A stretch of DNA of 43,903 bases, from assembly GCA_026260175.1 (NCBI GenBank), contig JAKCWW010000432.1, positions 68,662 to 112,564 on the forward strand. Direction: 5' to 3'. Both the position numbers and the translations under genes were made by a program. Under the pieces are notes generated by a model that saw only the letters and a list, made by a program, of their open reading frames with translations, ran no database searches and had not been told where the DNA came from. This stretch comes from Reticulitermes lucifugus. Lineage: Eukaryota > Arthropoda > Insecta > Blattodea > Rhinotermitidae. Below, piece after piece: positions 29,848 to 41,074 of this stretch. Position 1 is the first letter of the stretch; each line of letters begins with the position of its first letter.

Positions 29848-32800
29848 GTAAGGTTTTATTCTGCTTTGAAGAAGTCTGTAATACTGTTTTCCTAGAAAAT
29901 AAGAATGTGTGCATATGTATTGGAAGTTCTGACAGGTTGCTTCCCACATGGAACATATTTCTTCCATCTTCACTGTGACCTAATAGGTTCAGGTGGATGT
30001 TTCAGTATTGCCTGAACTTAGAGAACGTCAGAAGCTATTTATGACCCTACACAGTGTAATAACCCAGAAGATATCACTCAGAATTAATAGTCGTTTCAAA
30101 ATACCGAAGTTTTGATTAGCAAAGCTGCAGATCTTTTGGGGATGTTTTGCCATGTTGACTGGTATAAATGTAATTACTTACCAGTCAATGTGGAGTAACA
30201 TCTTCAGCAACACTGCTGTGGAAACCACAAATCTCATCTTGATTTCAGGCTTCCGCTGCGATGTTGATGAGATCTGCGCTCTTCTGGGATATTGTGCGGT
30301 GTCGTGTGGTAATTGGTAATATCCCAGAAGAACGCAGATCTCACAAACCTCATGTTCTGGTAAATGTTGGCTTTATCATTTTCTGTGTGATGCCATTGTA
30401 AAGGTTATGCAAAATATAACAGTTATATTTCCAAAACAAAATTGTGAATGTGTGTATGTCAATGTAAACAGTGTTGCAGTCTCATTGGATGAATGTATGC
30501 ATATACTCATGGGTTGTATTGTGAAGACTTTTTTCTGTAGTAGGTTTAGTAGTGGAGTTTATCATACAGAGAGATATCATTAATAACTCCAAATGTCCTA
30601 ATGATACTGAACAACTATCACCTATTTGTAATGCATAGAGTGCTTTCCTGTGACTTGTTGGTACTTACAAATACTATCTTAAATACTGTTGTACAACAGT
30701 TAACTTTATATTTTCTCATTGTCCTACAGTAATGCATTTAAAGATTTATTAAGCTAATAAAAATAAGAAAATTTAATTATTTTTTAAATTTAATGCATTC
30801 TTTATGTTGTGTTATATTTGTAGAGCATTGTAATCTGTGCAGTGTGTTTGATATTTAAAATAATACCTGCAGGTGTTCAATTGTGCCATGTTTGAGGAGC
30901 TCATCCCTATATCATATCTGTGCTTCAGATCTGTGGGCCGTGCATTACATCCTATTTCTCTGTCAGTGTATAAAGATAGGGAAGGTTTTAAATCAGGAGC
31001 CTGGATGGAGGGGAGTTCCACAATGTAATATGTTACATTTAGTGGAAGTGAGCATCCTCTAGTGTGCTTTAGAAGCCGATATGTAAACATGTTAGAAGAT
31101 TGGGTTTTTTATTGATTGTTTTGTCTCCATTCCAAATTTGAACCAGTCAGGCCATTCATTTATACATAGTCATGTATATACATGTACATATACATATATA
31201 CAATTGATTATTCTGCATTATTCAGACTGTTTCAGCCATGGACAACTCTTCTAAGAAATTGGCAAATCCTGGCAGTGACACATCCGGGTTATGTGGCATT
31301 CCTCACTTATGATGAAGTGAAAGCACGATTACAGAAGTACATTACAAAACCAGGAAGGTATGTTTATGTAATGACTGTGTTAATTTTGAGTACTTTAAAC
31401 AAAATTTTAGGATCAGAAACCTGGAAGGGACCACTTGGATGACCTTGTAAAAAAATAATGGAAACTTTACATGATCAACTATGTACAGTTTTGTAATTAG
31501 TCATTATAGTGGAAATGGACTCTCCTCTGTGAGGTACAGACTGAAGCCCAAGAAACAGTTGACAGACTCAACAGCTTATCTTTTATGAGACAAATACAGG
31601 AAATAGGGTATTTTGCCCTTTAGAGTGGAGCTATACCCCTTCTCCCCCAATATGCCTTCATGGTGTGCACAGGGACAACTTTACTTTTACCCTTAGGAGA
31701 TAAGTTCACATAGCCTTTCTTTTACGCTTTTTTTGCTGTAATGTCTTCTTATTTTATGCCCTTTCATTTTCAGTTTAACACTCTTTGGCTGACTGTGCTG
31801 TGTTACGCTAACCCCTATCTATTCCATTATTTTTTTATGAGAATATCATTTTTATTTGTCTTTATGATTTATGCCCACTTTTTTAGGGACACGATGAGGA
31901 TGTAAAATAGGGGCTTGGTGTACAGGGAACATGAAGTGTCACCATTTATGAGAGAAGTACATGAAATAAGGCAGAGCCACAGGGGCCAGAGAAACACCTG
32001 ACTATCTAAACATAACATATTCATTCATTCATTCATTCTGTTGTCTGTCTTATGACAGGTCCGTAGCCTCTTCCAAAGCAAGTTCTCCACAGAGTGCAAA
32101 CCAGTGCTTTCTCTTTCAATTTCCAGTATCCTCTCTTTTCCTTAAGGTCATCCAGTAGCTGTTTACATCTTCTTCCTCATCATGCTGTCACGTCTATCCT
32201 TCCCTGTATCTTTCCTCACAGTAACGTGTCTTAGAAGGCAATTCCTATGCAAGATGTGACCAATCAAGTTAGCCTTCCTTCTTTTTATTGTGTGTAGTAT
32301 ATTCCTCTCCTCCTTGACTCTTTGGAATACTTCATTTCTCACATGATCGGTCCAACTGATCTTCTCCATCTTTCTCTGGCACCACATTTCAAAATTTTCC
32401 AGGTATTTCTGATCCACTTTGTGAAGTGTCCAAGTTTCAGCACCATATAAAGCTATGCTCCAAGTGTAGCATTTTACTAGCTTCTTGCTTAAATTTATGT
32501 CTAATTTGCTGGTGAAAAGAGTCTTCTTGTTGAATGCTGCTTTTGCCATGGCGATCCTGGATGTAATTTTATGTGTACATCTTGCATCATTTGTTATCAT
32601 GCTACCTACACAAAAAAGAAAAGAAGGTTGTGATTGTGTATAGATGGAATTTAAAATGTTGATGAATAATAGGAACAATGAGAATAACAGGGACAGTAAC
32701 AGTGGACATGCTAGACGTGTTAGCCCTGCAGACATAACACTAACCTCTTATGTTAAGTCAGTAATTGTAAGTCAGATTTAAAAAGTATCCAGAAGTTGTA

Positions 32801-35800
32801 AAACTGGAATGTGTGCTTAATGTTGGCTGTTCATTGGAGAGCAGTGCAGTGTGTATGTGATATTTCTGTTCAGCAAAATATTCGTGCTGTTTCAGCTATG
32901 TCTTCCGACTAAGCTGTACGAGGCTTGGCCAGTGGGCTATTGGCTATGTGACAGCTGATGGGAAAATCTTACAGACAATCCCACAGAATAAATCCTTATG
33001 CCAGGCTCTACTTGATGGATACAGAGAAGGATTGTAAGTAGTTTGTGTTCTTAAGCATCTGCCCAGCTAAGCAGGCTTTATTCCCAAGTCTGTAGGTGAA
33101 TTGTTCTGATTTGCAGACTCAGTTTACAAGAGAAGATCCAGTAAACTTTTGTCCCTCTTGACCTCAGCCTTTTTTTTTTTTGTCACTTAGTATTGTTACA
33201 AAATTAAATGTATCTTAGTACAAGTTTCTTTTTCCCGTGTTTCTTCCTGGAGCAGCAGGCCTATTCAAGCCACACATCCTCAGCCACAACTGTCTGCATA
33301 TTGCTCACTTTTAAGTCAGAGGTTTCCCAGTTCATCCTCTGGTTTCAGTCTCCAGACTCCTTTTTAAACTCCATTCTTCTTAAAAAAAAAGATTTTGTTG
33401 GTTTCATCCACCCTTTGTATAATATTATTTTGCCTGAAATCTGTTTTATACAGCCATATTTCAATTACTTTGTGTAAAAATACAGTTGCAAACTTTATTA
33501 TTAAAATTATAGGTAGTGCAGGTAGCACACGTGGTTAAGGGGAGAAATTAATATAAAATTTTAGTCAGAAAAACCAGAAGGGAAGGGAAAAGTAGATGCA
33601 GATAGGATAATATTACAATATATTTTAAAGTACTAGAGTGTGACAGTGTGGACTGGATTAAAGTGGCTTAGGTTAGGGTCCTGTGGCAGGCAGTTTGTAA
33701 ACACAGTGATGGGTTCCATCAAATGTGTGGAACTTCTTGTGTGGCTTAGTGAATGTCAGCTTGTCAAGAAGGACCCTGCATCGTGGGGTTTGTTTGTAAT
33801 ATAGTTTTCATTCCCTACTAGCAAGGATGTAGCAGTGTTGGTTGTTAATTTATAGCCCATCATTTAGACGGTTGGTTGCAAATGTGTGTTCTGCTATTAT
33901 AATGAGACATTACAACTGAGTGATATGCAGGTTTAAAAAGATACTACATTAGAAGAAAATTTTAGATGCACTTTGACTAATAAATGAAGCCCCTTCTAGT
34001 GCCAGGGTTGAGTACGGGTAGAGCTATACCTCTGTCTCTGCTCTGTGCCTGTTTGGCATGTTACGGCATAGCCTTTACCTGCCTTGACCAATGAGCGCAA
34101 ACAAGAAACAGGTCTGCAGCCCATCTGTTCTTATTATTATGAAATATATAAAATTCCAGTTAGATTGAAAGTTTTTCTTTTTTTAAGTTGGTGTTAATAT
34201 TCTTCATGCCCCCAGTTACCTGTTCCCTGATGGACGCAATGTAAATCCTGACCTCTCATGGGCTGTGCAACCAACTCCAGAAGACCATATCAAGGTGACG
34301 CAGGAACAGTATGAGTTGTACTGTGAGATGGGTTCCACATTCCAGCTGTGCAAAATCTGTGCGGAGAATGACAAGGACATTCGTATTGAGCCCTGTGGTC
34401 ACCTGCTGTGTACACCGTGCCTCACATCGTGGCAGGTAGGAGTGCCGTTGATGTTTCTTAATTAATACACTAACGCTTTCAACTTGGGTTAGGTAAAACA
34501 ACAAGGAGGTACAGGTATAACTCATAAAGTCTACTTTTCCACTGTATATGTCTGTTGTAATATTTAGGTAATTTAAATTTGTGAGCTAATAATGAAATGT
34601 AGTGTAGCTGGTGGGCTGGTGTGTAGGATTTGTGCAGAGGTGATCATGTGACTGAATAATGGCCAGATCAGAATTTTTTTGCATCTTCTACAGGTAGCCC
34701 TCGATTTATGCCGGGCATGCATTCCTGGACGAACCGGCGTAATCGGAATCGGCATAAATTGAAATGATTTTATAATGTAAATCAGTGGGAAGTCAATGAC
34801 ATGCATTCCTGGCACCCAAACATTGACGAGTAATATAATGGCGTTGCATTTAAAGCTCTGAAATAACATAAATATAATAAAGGGAATTTAAAAAATATAT
34901 TTTGTACACTTACTACCGGCAATGGTGTAATGAAGCAGCGTTAGTTCTCTGATGAAGTCCCTGGTTGAGGATCGTCACGTTTTTTAAAGAAAGCATGCAG
35001 TGTGGACTGTCGTGATTTCTTCTTTCTTTCTAGCAAAATTTCATGATAAGGCCTCATGGATGCCATAACGCTCCTCTTCGCTGTAGCACTCCACTCCCAG
35101 TCGTGGTCAGTCTCACACAGCTCATCAGTGAATTTATCTATGTTTGAGAGGATGCTCTGGAGATCCCTTGTCTTCATTTCACGTAGAGGAAGTTCTTCTT
35201 CCTCTCTTTCCTCCTCTTCCTCTTCCTCTTACATCAGCGATGTAAGAATTACAATTTAGTATAAGAAGCAGTACGAGAAAAATTGTAAAACATTATAAAT
35301 AATAGTGAAATATTTTTTTTTTCACTTTTTGACCTCCTGGTTTCAAAATTGGCATTATTCTGAATCGGTGCAAATTGGACTAGTGCAAATCGAGGGCTAC
35401 CTGTATATGATAAAAGAAGGTGTCTCTGTGGCTGCCTGTGGCAGTCGTAACTCATGAGATAATAAAGATAGGAGCTTGAACTTTTGACATAGTTCTAGGA
35501 TGATTATGGGAAGTGCTGTGCCAAGTATAATGAAAATGCTTTGGTCGGCATTACAGTGTGATACGTTGTTAGTAACAACTATGACCCTGTCTTTTTAGAA
35601 CTCTTCATATTCATGGCATGACCAAGTGCATAATTTTATGAGAGAGAATTAGAATGCTATGCAAAATGAGAATCTGTACAAAAGATACTAACTGGCTCCA
35701 GTAATAAAAATGCTGTTTTTTCTTCATATGAAATATTGTTGTTTTTGTTATTATTAGTGTTGTTGTTATTGTTATTGTTGTTGGTAGAGACTAGAATAAC

Positions 35801-36360
35801 ACATACACTAGTAGCATAACTAATCATACTTTCTGCAGAAACAGCTGGGAGAGAGAGCAGCAAAAAATTTTAATATCATACATCCCTGTGAAATAGTGAG
35901 TTGAAGGCCTGATCACACTCAGGCATGTGTTTGCATTTGTGCATTAGGAATGACACCATGGGGTCACCTTGGTTTTGCATTCAGGGCTAGCTTGTCTACT
36001 AACAGAATCTCAAAACAGTCTGGGATCTTTAGTTTCCAGTCAGCCAAGTGCTAATGTAATCTCCTTTATTTGTAAACCAGGTTTATGGCCGAACCACCTA
36101 GTGTACCTCTCATCTTAGGAAATTCAGTCTGGACATTGAACTCAGATTGGACTCTGACAGTGTGATCACATTGTAATTGAGTGGTTTTGACTAAACAGGA
36201 CTCTGATGGACATGGTTGCCCATTCTGCAGAGCTGAAATTAAAGGGACCGAGCAGATTGTCGTCGACCCATTTGATCCAAAGAGACAGCATAAGGCGGGA
36301 TCTACAGGAAACCTGGTGGACCTGGACGAAGATGAGGAGGTAGCTGATGCATCTGAGTAA
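29701..36360 (+). CDS. Cbl: Cbl RING E3 ubiquitin ligase, last five exons (5' partial)
   Basis: The CDS is join(29701-29847, 31226-31357, 32896-33033, 34216-34435, 36199-36360), about 266 residues. Known role of the family: Cbl binds phosphotyrosine sites on activated receptor tyrosine kinases at the plasma membrane and endosomes, recruits an E2 through its RING finger, and ubiquitinates the receptor for down-regulation. Seen here in order: the EF-hand-like region, the SH2-like region with [20 protein letters not shown], the linker helix with [11 protein letters not shown], and the RING (CKICAEN to CPFC) with all eight zinc ligands. The protein ends 36 residues after the last RING cysteine with an acidic [15 protein letters not shown] tail. 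It lacks the proline-rich region and UBA domain of long Cbl proteins, like short isoforms of insect Cbl. The N-terminal four-helix bundle was not found. Every intron has GT-AG ends; phases are 2, 2, 2, 2 and 0. Confidence 0.97.
29848..31225 (+). other. Cbl intron, with a 26-bp-arm hairpin at 30267-30343
   Basis: TGAGATCTGCGCTCTTCTGG and onward (from 30267) pairs with the complement ending in CAGATCTCA (to 30343), one mismatch in 26 bp, around a 24-bp loop. A second short inverted pair (GACTGGTA/TACCAGTC) lies near 30155-30187. Nothing else was recognised. Confidence 0.7.
31226..31357 (+). CDS. Cbl: Cbl exon: end of EF hand and start of SH2-like region
   Basis: The acceptor TTATTCAG precedes the exon. 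It completes the split Arg and encodes [40 protein letters not shown] and KPG, ending in AG before donor GTATGT. The [12 protein letters not shown] stretch is almost invariant in Cbl proteins. The frame read on past the donor into the intron is not coding. Confidence 0.96.
31625..31690 (+). repeat. SINE2 tail fragment in Cbl intron
   Basis: GTGGAGCTATACCCCTTCTC, then ATGCCTTCATGGTGTGCACA GGGACAACTTTACTT: the 3' end of SINE2 without its tRNA-like head. Confidence 0.7.
32023..32640 (-). pseudogene. LINE-A C-terminal fragment in Cbl intron
   Basis: On the minus strand it encodes [80 protein letters not shown] and [17 protein letters not shown], then the 3' UTR and a (TGAA)n tail (ATTCATTCATTCATTC on the plus strand from 32023). 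This is the region after the reverse-transcriptase palm domain. It is the least broken LINE-A tail in the window, antisense to Cbl. Confidence 0.88.
32896..33033 (+). CDS. Cbl: Cbl exon: SH2-like phosphotyrosine pocket
   Basis: After the acceptor GCTGTTTCAG it completes a split Ser and encodes [40 protein letters not shown] and GYREG, ending in TT before donor GTAAGT. The Arg of FRLSCTR is the conserved phosphotyrosine-binding residue of the Cbl SH2-like domain. The codon split with the next exon gives Phe. Confidence 0.96.
33640..33800 (+). repeat. LINE-B 3' tail in Cbl intron
   Basis: It has a VDWI-like coding remnant (GTGTGGACTGGATTAAAGTG), then GAATGTCAGCTTGTCAAGAA GGACCCTGCATCGTGGGGTT, the LINE-B 3' UTR motif. 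Confidence 0.65.
34000..34085 (+). repeat. SINE2 tail fragment in Cbl intron
   Basis: TTCTAGTGCCAGGGTTGAG, GGTAGAGCTATACCTCTGTC and TTTGGCATG match the SINE2 body and tail. The end is diverged. Confidence 0.55.
34216..34435 (+). CDS. Cbl: Cbl exon: linker helix and RING zinc ligands 1-6
   Basis: After the acceptor GCCCCCAG it encodes [60 protein letters not shown] and [14 protein letters not shown], ending in phase 0 before donor GTAGGA. The linker tyrosines of EQYELYCEM, whose phosphorylation frees the RING in known Cbl proteins, are both present, as are the E2-contacting Ile of CKIC and the Trp of TSW. Confidence 0.97.
34691..35403 (-). mobile_element. Tigger/pogo-type DNA transposon, internally deleted
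   Basis: The ends CAGGTAGCCCTCGATTTATGC and GTGCAAATCGAGGGCTACCTG form a 21-bp terminal inverted repeat with few mismatches. TA flanks both sides (34689-34690 and 35404-35405), the target used by the Tc1/mariner superfamily including pogo. A minus-strand frame (35177 to 34941, open further upstream into an acidic run) ends [20 protein letters not shown], the type of C-terminus seen in Tigger transposases. The DDE catalytic region is missing, so the copy is non-autonomous. Confidence 0.88.
35404..36198 (+). other. Rest of last Cbl intron
   Basis: No further repeat family was recognised. An imperfect TTG/TTA microsatellite lies at about 35735-35785. Confidence 0.5.
36199..36360 (+). CDS. Cbl: Cbl exon: end of RING, acidic tail and stop
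   Basis: After the acceptor CTAAACAG it encodes [40 protein letters not shown] and [13 protein letters not shown], then TAA at 36358-36360. CPFC supplies the last two RING zinc ligands. A GAG|GTAGCT site at 36339/36340 could act as an alternative donor. It falls where long Cbl proteins continue into the proline-rich part, so this exon may be read in two ways. Confidence 0.95.
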   Translation, partial: DSDGHGCPFCRAEIKGTEQIVVDPFDPKRQHKAGSTGNLVDLDEDEEVADASE

Positions 36361-37261
36361 CCAGATTCTCTCACATGCTTGTTTTATGTCTTGTTCAAGC
36401 TTGTGTTTCCTTATTGCCCTCTTGCACTTCCTCATGTCACCTAGCCTGAGGCCTAGTATTATCAACAAATGTTCAGGAAGGAAAATTACATGAGGAGAGA
36501 ATGCTTTACTGATGTTGAATGAAAATAAGTGCGTAACACAGTGTGCCACCATGTGTAATTATCTACTTTTGAAATCCTGTTATACAGTTTGTTAATGTTC
36601 TGCAGGTAATTGTACTGTGAAACATGCTGTGTTTGGTTTTGTCAGCAGTAGCTGGTCTCTTCATTGAGACCAGACAGCATCAACTTCTATATGATTGAAG
36701 CCTGAGCAAACATCCACACTTAACGTGCCCATATTTTCAGTTAAGCCATCAGAGAAATAATGCAACACCCCCACAGCTTCATTAGTGTAGATGGATTCAA
36801 ACCAGTATAAGGTATAGTTTCATCTCCTTTTATCTGCCCTTTCATAACTACATGACCTATTCGCATGGGATAGGACCCATGTTCCACAGTCACAACCTAA
36901 GTTCCACTACAAGAATTGTGCATTGATCCACTTCTTAGTTGTTCTTCGCATCCACCATGAAGATTGTGACTGCGGTATGTTCTGAACATTAGAACAGCCT
37001 GAAGGGTGAAGTTACACCATATCCCAGTATTTCTTTTAAGGAACTGAGTCAAACCTCAAAAATTCTGCTAAGGTCAATATTATGTTATATAAATGTCTAT
37101 TACTCATAACCATTCCAGTTATTAAAGCACATATGAACCGACTGTCACATATAATCTCTCTGTGACATTTCAACTTACATACAGACAACCCTTTGTATTA
37201 ATATGGAATGACTCTTTTAAGTTTGTGTGGATAAAACACAGACATAGCAGGTTACTTTCAA

Positions 37262-37267
37262 AATAAA
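37262..37267 (+). terminator. Candidate poly(A) signal AATAAA (proximal)
   Basis: Canonical hexamer about 900 bp after the Cbl stop codon. Use is not shown by the sequence. Confidence 0.3.
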
Positions 37268-37414
37268 ATATGTAAATTTATTGCAGGTGTGTCTGAGTTT
37301 GTGTTTTGCATATAGGTATCTGCTCTGTTCCATAATTTAATATTCTATGTTTAACTGAGTTAGTACTTAATTCAAGTAGGTACATAAATTCTGTATACTT
37401 TTCATTTTTAGGTT

Positions 37415-37630
37415 CATTTGCACACTGGGAAAAAGTGTCTGTTAGGTCCATCATGTCTATCCATCTTTCTGTCTGCCCACATGTATCAACTCAGCTCCCG
37501 CTGGACACATTTTTGTGAAATTCAGTACTGGAGTCTTATTATAATTTGCCAAGAAAGTCCATATTTGGTTAAAATCAGACAAAAATATCAGGCATTCTAC
37601 ATGAAGACTTAAATGTTTTATTTTTGCCAA
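37415..37630 (-). repeat. R1 partial copy, diverged
   Basis: On the minus strand it retains the AAATTTCACAAAAATGTGTC, GGGAGCTGAGTTG and GTGGGCAGACAGAAAGATGG segments that correspond to the end of R1. CpG sites of R1 are mostly TG or CA here. Confidence 0.6.
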
Positions 37631-38230
37631 GGGCATGAATTGCTGTATTCACTCCCTATGAGTGAAATGGTATTAGGCTGTTACGATAGCCAGGGATGTG
37701 TAAACAGTATGAAATATTTTTTAGCGTAACAGCAGTACTAAAAAGGAATGCATTGACGTGTTTCCATGGCAGTGTATTCAATATTCATATTGTTGACAGT
37801 GACGTGGAGGTCAACAGTACAAAGGTGACAGGTCGAGTTCCCACGGCAACAGTGGTACCTCAAACGTGCCATGATCTTACCTTATATGTACATTCTATCT
37901 TGTTTATAACTAGAATGAAATAATAAATGAGAGGGGAAGGCGGCTTTCTTAACACCTGTCACATTGTGGCATCACTGTGTATTCCTGTTGCTTGTTTGTG
38001 TTGTCCCATAAACTATGCACCTACTTTACACTCTTGATTGTAGAATGATTCCATGGCAACCAGAAGTTTGAATTTTGGCTGTATGTGTGTTTTTTTAATA
38101 ATTGCACTGGTTAATTGTATTTGTCTCTTTGTTGGATGATTCTCATTGTTTTATAAGTTGTTTGGTGTGTCTGTATCTTCCATGCATTACATTATGTGAA
38201 CTACTGACTAATTCTGTGTAATGGTGAAAA

Positions 38231-38236
38231 AATAAA
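38231..38236 (+). terminator. Candidate poly(A) signal AATAAA (distal)
   Basis: Canonical hexamer in ATGGTGAAAAAATAAAATG, followed about 30 bp later by a TG-rich stretch (ATGTGTTTGATGCTGATTTT). This is the best poly(A) context after the stop codon. Confidence 0.4.
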
Positions 38237-38240
38237 ATGT

Positions 38241-39300
38241 TTGCAAAATATTTGATGAGCAACATGTGTTTGATGCTGATTTTCATAGTTCCATAAAACA
38301 GTAGAAGTCATCCAACATGCATGAAGAATAACAAGATGAACTGTATGGTGTAGTTGAAGCATGGTAAAACCATCATTTATAGCTACCTGCTGGCAGTCTG
38401 TAGCTTACTGCTAGCTGATGCTCAGTTTGATAGCAATTTGGGATGGAGTGTGGAACTGAAAACCTGGAACTGTACAAGCATGAGTTTTTTTTTTCTGTGC
38501 ACAAAGTACCTAGAGAAGTGCAATGGGGCTTGTTTCATTGTTGGTGACTTGCTTTGTTTGCACACTGAGAGGCCCTGCTGTGAAAAATTATATTAACTGA
38601 GGGAAAATGTTAGGTTTGAGCCCATTTCTAACTTTGACGTCTTTCGTTTGTAGTTACTGTGAGAAAAAAATGTGAACTAGTTATGAGCTAGATGCCTTGA
38701 GCAAGACTGAAGTTTGTTGGAATTAATGTTAGTTAATTCTTGAAATTACAGGCCATACTACTGTTCAAAGGTCACATCTGCATAAGTAAAGATATGCACA
38801 CACTTTATTGTCGAATGGAAATGAATTCTGAAGGCTTATGAGCCAGTAATTTCTTGTCCACTGATCTGTTGCTAAAGGTTTGTAATTTTCCTTTGTTGTT
38901 TTTGTTTTTAATTCATGTTTGAGTTTTGTTTTAATTTTATTCTCTTTAGCTTAGATGTGTCACTGACATATAATGTTGTAATTTGTTAAAATATTGCTTG
39001 AGTGCAAGGTCCATTGCTCTTGTGATAACTGCACTAATGTATGTGTGTCTGTGATGGATTTCTTGTATGTATTGTTTGACTTTTCTCTGATTTATTGGTG
39101 TTTTTAAAAGAATCGTGGAGAAAGACAACTGAAATATCATTCCCTTGCTTTGAATATGGTTTTTATGGTACACACAATGGAATTTCATTTATGTATCTAA
39201 GAAAAGTATGGTCATTTTCATGGAACGTGCACAGCTTATCAACAGCATCGTGTGCAGATCTTTTGCACTGATTTTCACACGGATTTGACTGTACAGCTTT
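38241..39300. other. No recognised feature
   Basis: No coding or repeat similarity was recognised. Open frames on both strands show no known domain. Confidence 0.4.
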
Positions 39301-39311
39301 TACCATGCAGA

Positions 39312-39720
39312 TTTTTATGAAACTCTCAATAAATTATTGTGGACATCACCCATGCCTAATTTTATCCAAATTGGATGAAAAACATAGAAAATAGTAGCAA
39401 AGTTTTATTTATACCCTTGCATAAAGTATGGCTTCCACTGCACCAGTTTTCACAAAACTTACAATTCTTTAATGCCATTATGTGTAAATCTCCCATACCA
39501 ATTTTCACTCAAATGTCATCCAAGATGTAGGAAAGTAAGGTAGAGGCTCATTTGCACCCTTTAGTAAAGTGTGACTCACTGAGCCAATTTTCAGAAAACT
39601 CATGCTTGCTGAACCACTTTCTGTAAAGAATTTGTGTATGGAATTTGATTACAATCCAAGGTACAGTTTAGTCACTGAAACTAGTTTACAGGCAGACAAG
39701 CAGGTGGGCATGATCTTCAC
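39312..39720. repeat. Diverged tandem repeat, period about 137 bp
   Basis: Similar unit starts occur near 39312 (TTTTTATGAAACTC), 39446 (GTTTTCACAAAACTT) and 39586 (ATTTTCAGAAAACTC). Each is followed at similar offsets by CCCATNCC-AATTTT-like and GCATAAAGTATGNCT or TTAGTAAAGTGTGACT-like segments. Old and heavily diverged. Confidence 0.6.
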
Positions 39721-39949
39721 ACAAGGTGCTTTTTTTTAACATCCTGAAAAATGCCTAAAAACTGGGCAAAATTTCCAGCAGAAGTTAACAAAGTGACCAC
39801 CTTTGATCACACATGTGTTGAAAGATACTTCATGACATTGGTACAGTGTTGCAGTAATTTTTGTAACGTCTTTGCTGATACTTCCAGCTAAACAGCAAAC
39901 AGAATTACTTTTTTTAAGGTGATTCATTCCCCTTGTGCTGTTGATCAAC

Positions 39950-39950
<1 letters not shown>

Positions 39951-39980
<30 letters not shown>

Positions 39981-39990
39981 TTATTTATTT
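39951..39990. repeat. (TA)n(TTTA)n microsatellite
   Basis: About 13 AT units followed by TTTA units. Confidence 0.97.
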
Positions 39991-41074
39991 CCCAAAATGT
40001 ATGGTGTTGTGTATAACTGTATATTTTGGGACATATATTAGACAGAATTACATTGAAAGGGCTCATCTCTTTCATTTAAAAATATGAAACTGTGCACATT
40101 ATTTTCACCATTAAGACATCGGAATTTCAGGCATGGCCTTGATGTGTCTATTTTTTAAGTACCTTTCTCTCCTGCAATGCAGTGCAAGTACAAGCAATGG
40201 CATCCCATGAATGAAGCTATGAGTGGCTTGGCAGTGATGTCAAATCGGACATCAGCCTCATAGTTTATTGATACACTGACATTTATAACAGGTTATAGAT
40301 AATTAGAAGCAAGAGCTGGGTTGGGTTTTATGTCTGTTATTGGTTGGTGTTACATAGTTCAAAGTTGTGTAATTATGGAAACACTGTTATGTTTCAGAGT
40401 GCAGACTTTTAATGTTTTATAAAATGTAGCAAAACTCTATCCACTGATTTTGGCAGGTCGACGTTAGTAGCTCACCATGATATTTAAACCTGTTCCTCTT
40501 ATCACAGTTTTAATGGTAAATAAATTCAAAACTTTTTTCTCCATGCTTATGAAGCTGACGTGTACGTTCTGGTATTGTTTTCATTTTTTGTATTTCAAGC
40601 TACCCACCACATACCAAAACGTGATGACGTAGAGTAACCAGTGACATACATCATACACCGCCAGTAGGCGCAAGAAATTCCAGGTGACTTCTTATTGATT
40701 GTCTCACGGAAGAATGATCCTCTTGTAATCAAAGGTGTGGAGAATTTGCCTCTGACCACACCGTGTGGTTTATAGAGAGGAACTTGCACACAATTAACAT
40801 TTTGACGTGTGTGTTAAGTTCTTGCAGCACGGTCATGTTACTTTTCTGGAATCTATTAATTTCTGTGAGATCTTACATCATTACCAGAAACAAACAATAC
40901 ACACATATGGACATACACGCAAGTCCTAGAACTGTCCAAATTTGTAGTCTCCTGTGTGGCTGATCAGAGACCAAGTATATTGTAGTTAATTTACAGCATC
41001 ACCAGATCCTGTTGTTTTTGTAACTTGTCACTCACAAAGAACTTTTTACTCGTGCGTGGTAGTGTATAGACAAT
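39991..41074. other. No recognised feature
   Basis: No coding or repeat similarity was recognised. Confidence 0.4.

Larger units (their letters stand above)
36361..38240 (+). other. Probable Cbl 3' untranslated region and flank
   Basis: The stretch after the stop codon has no further Cbl-like exon. It is AT-rich and CpG-poor like the introns. It includes a partial R1 copy (37415-37630). The extent of the UTR is inferred only from candidate poly(A) signals. Confidence 0.45.

Noticed and set aside
31182..31442. Continuous 86-residue frame as the true Cbl exon extent
   Set aside because: Similarity to Cbl begins after the acceptor at 31225 and ends at the GTATGT donor at 31358; the rest is intron read-through.
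35056..35259. Serine-rich plus-strand frame in a Cbl intron
   Set aside because: It is the antisense of the acidic run of the Tigger transposase remnant on the minus strand.
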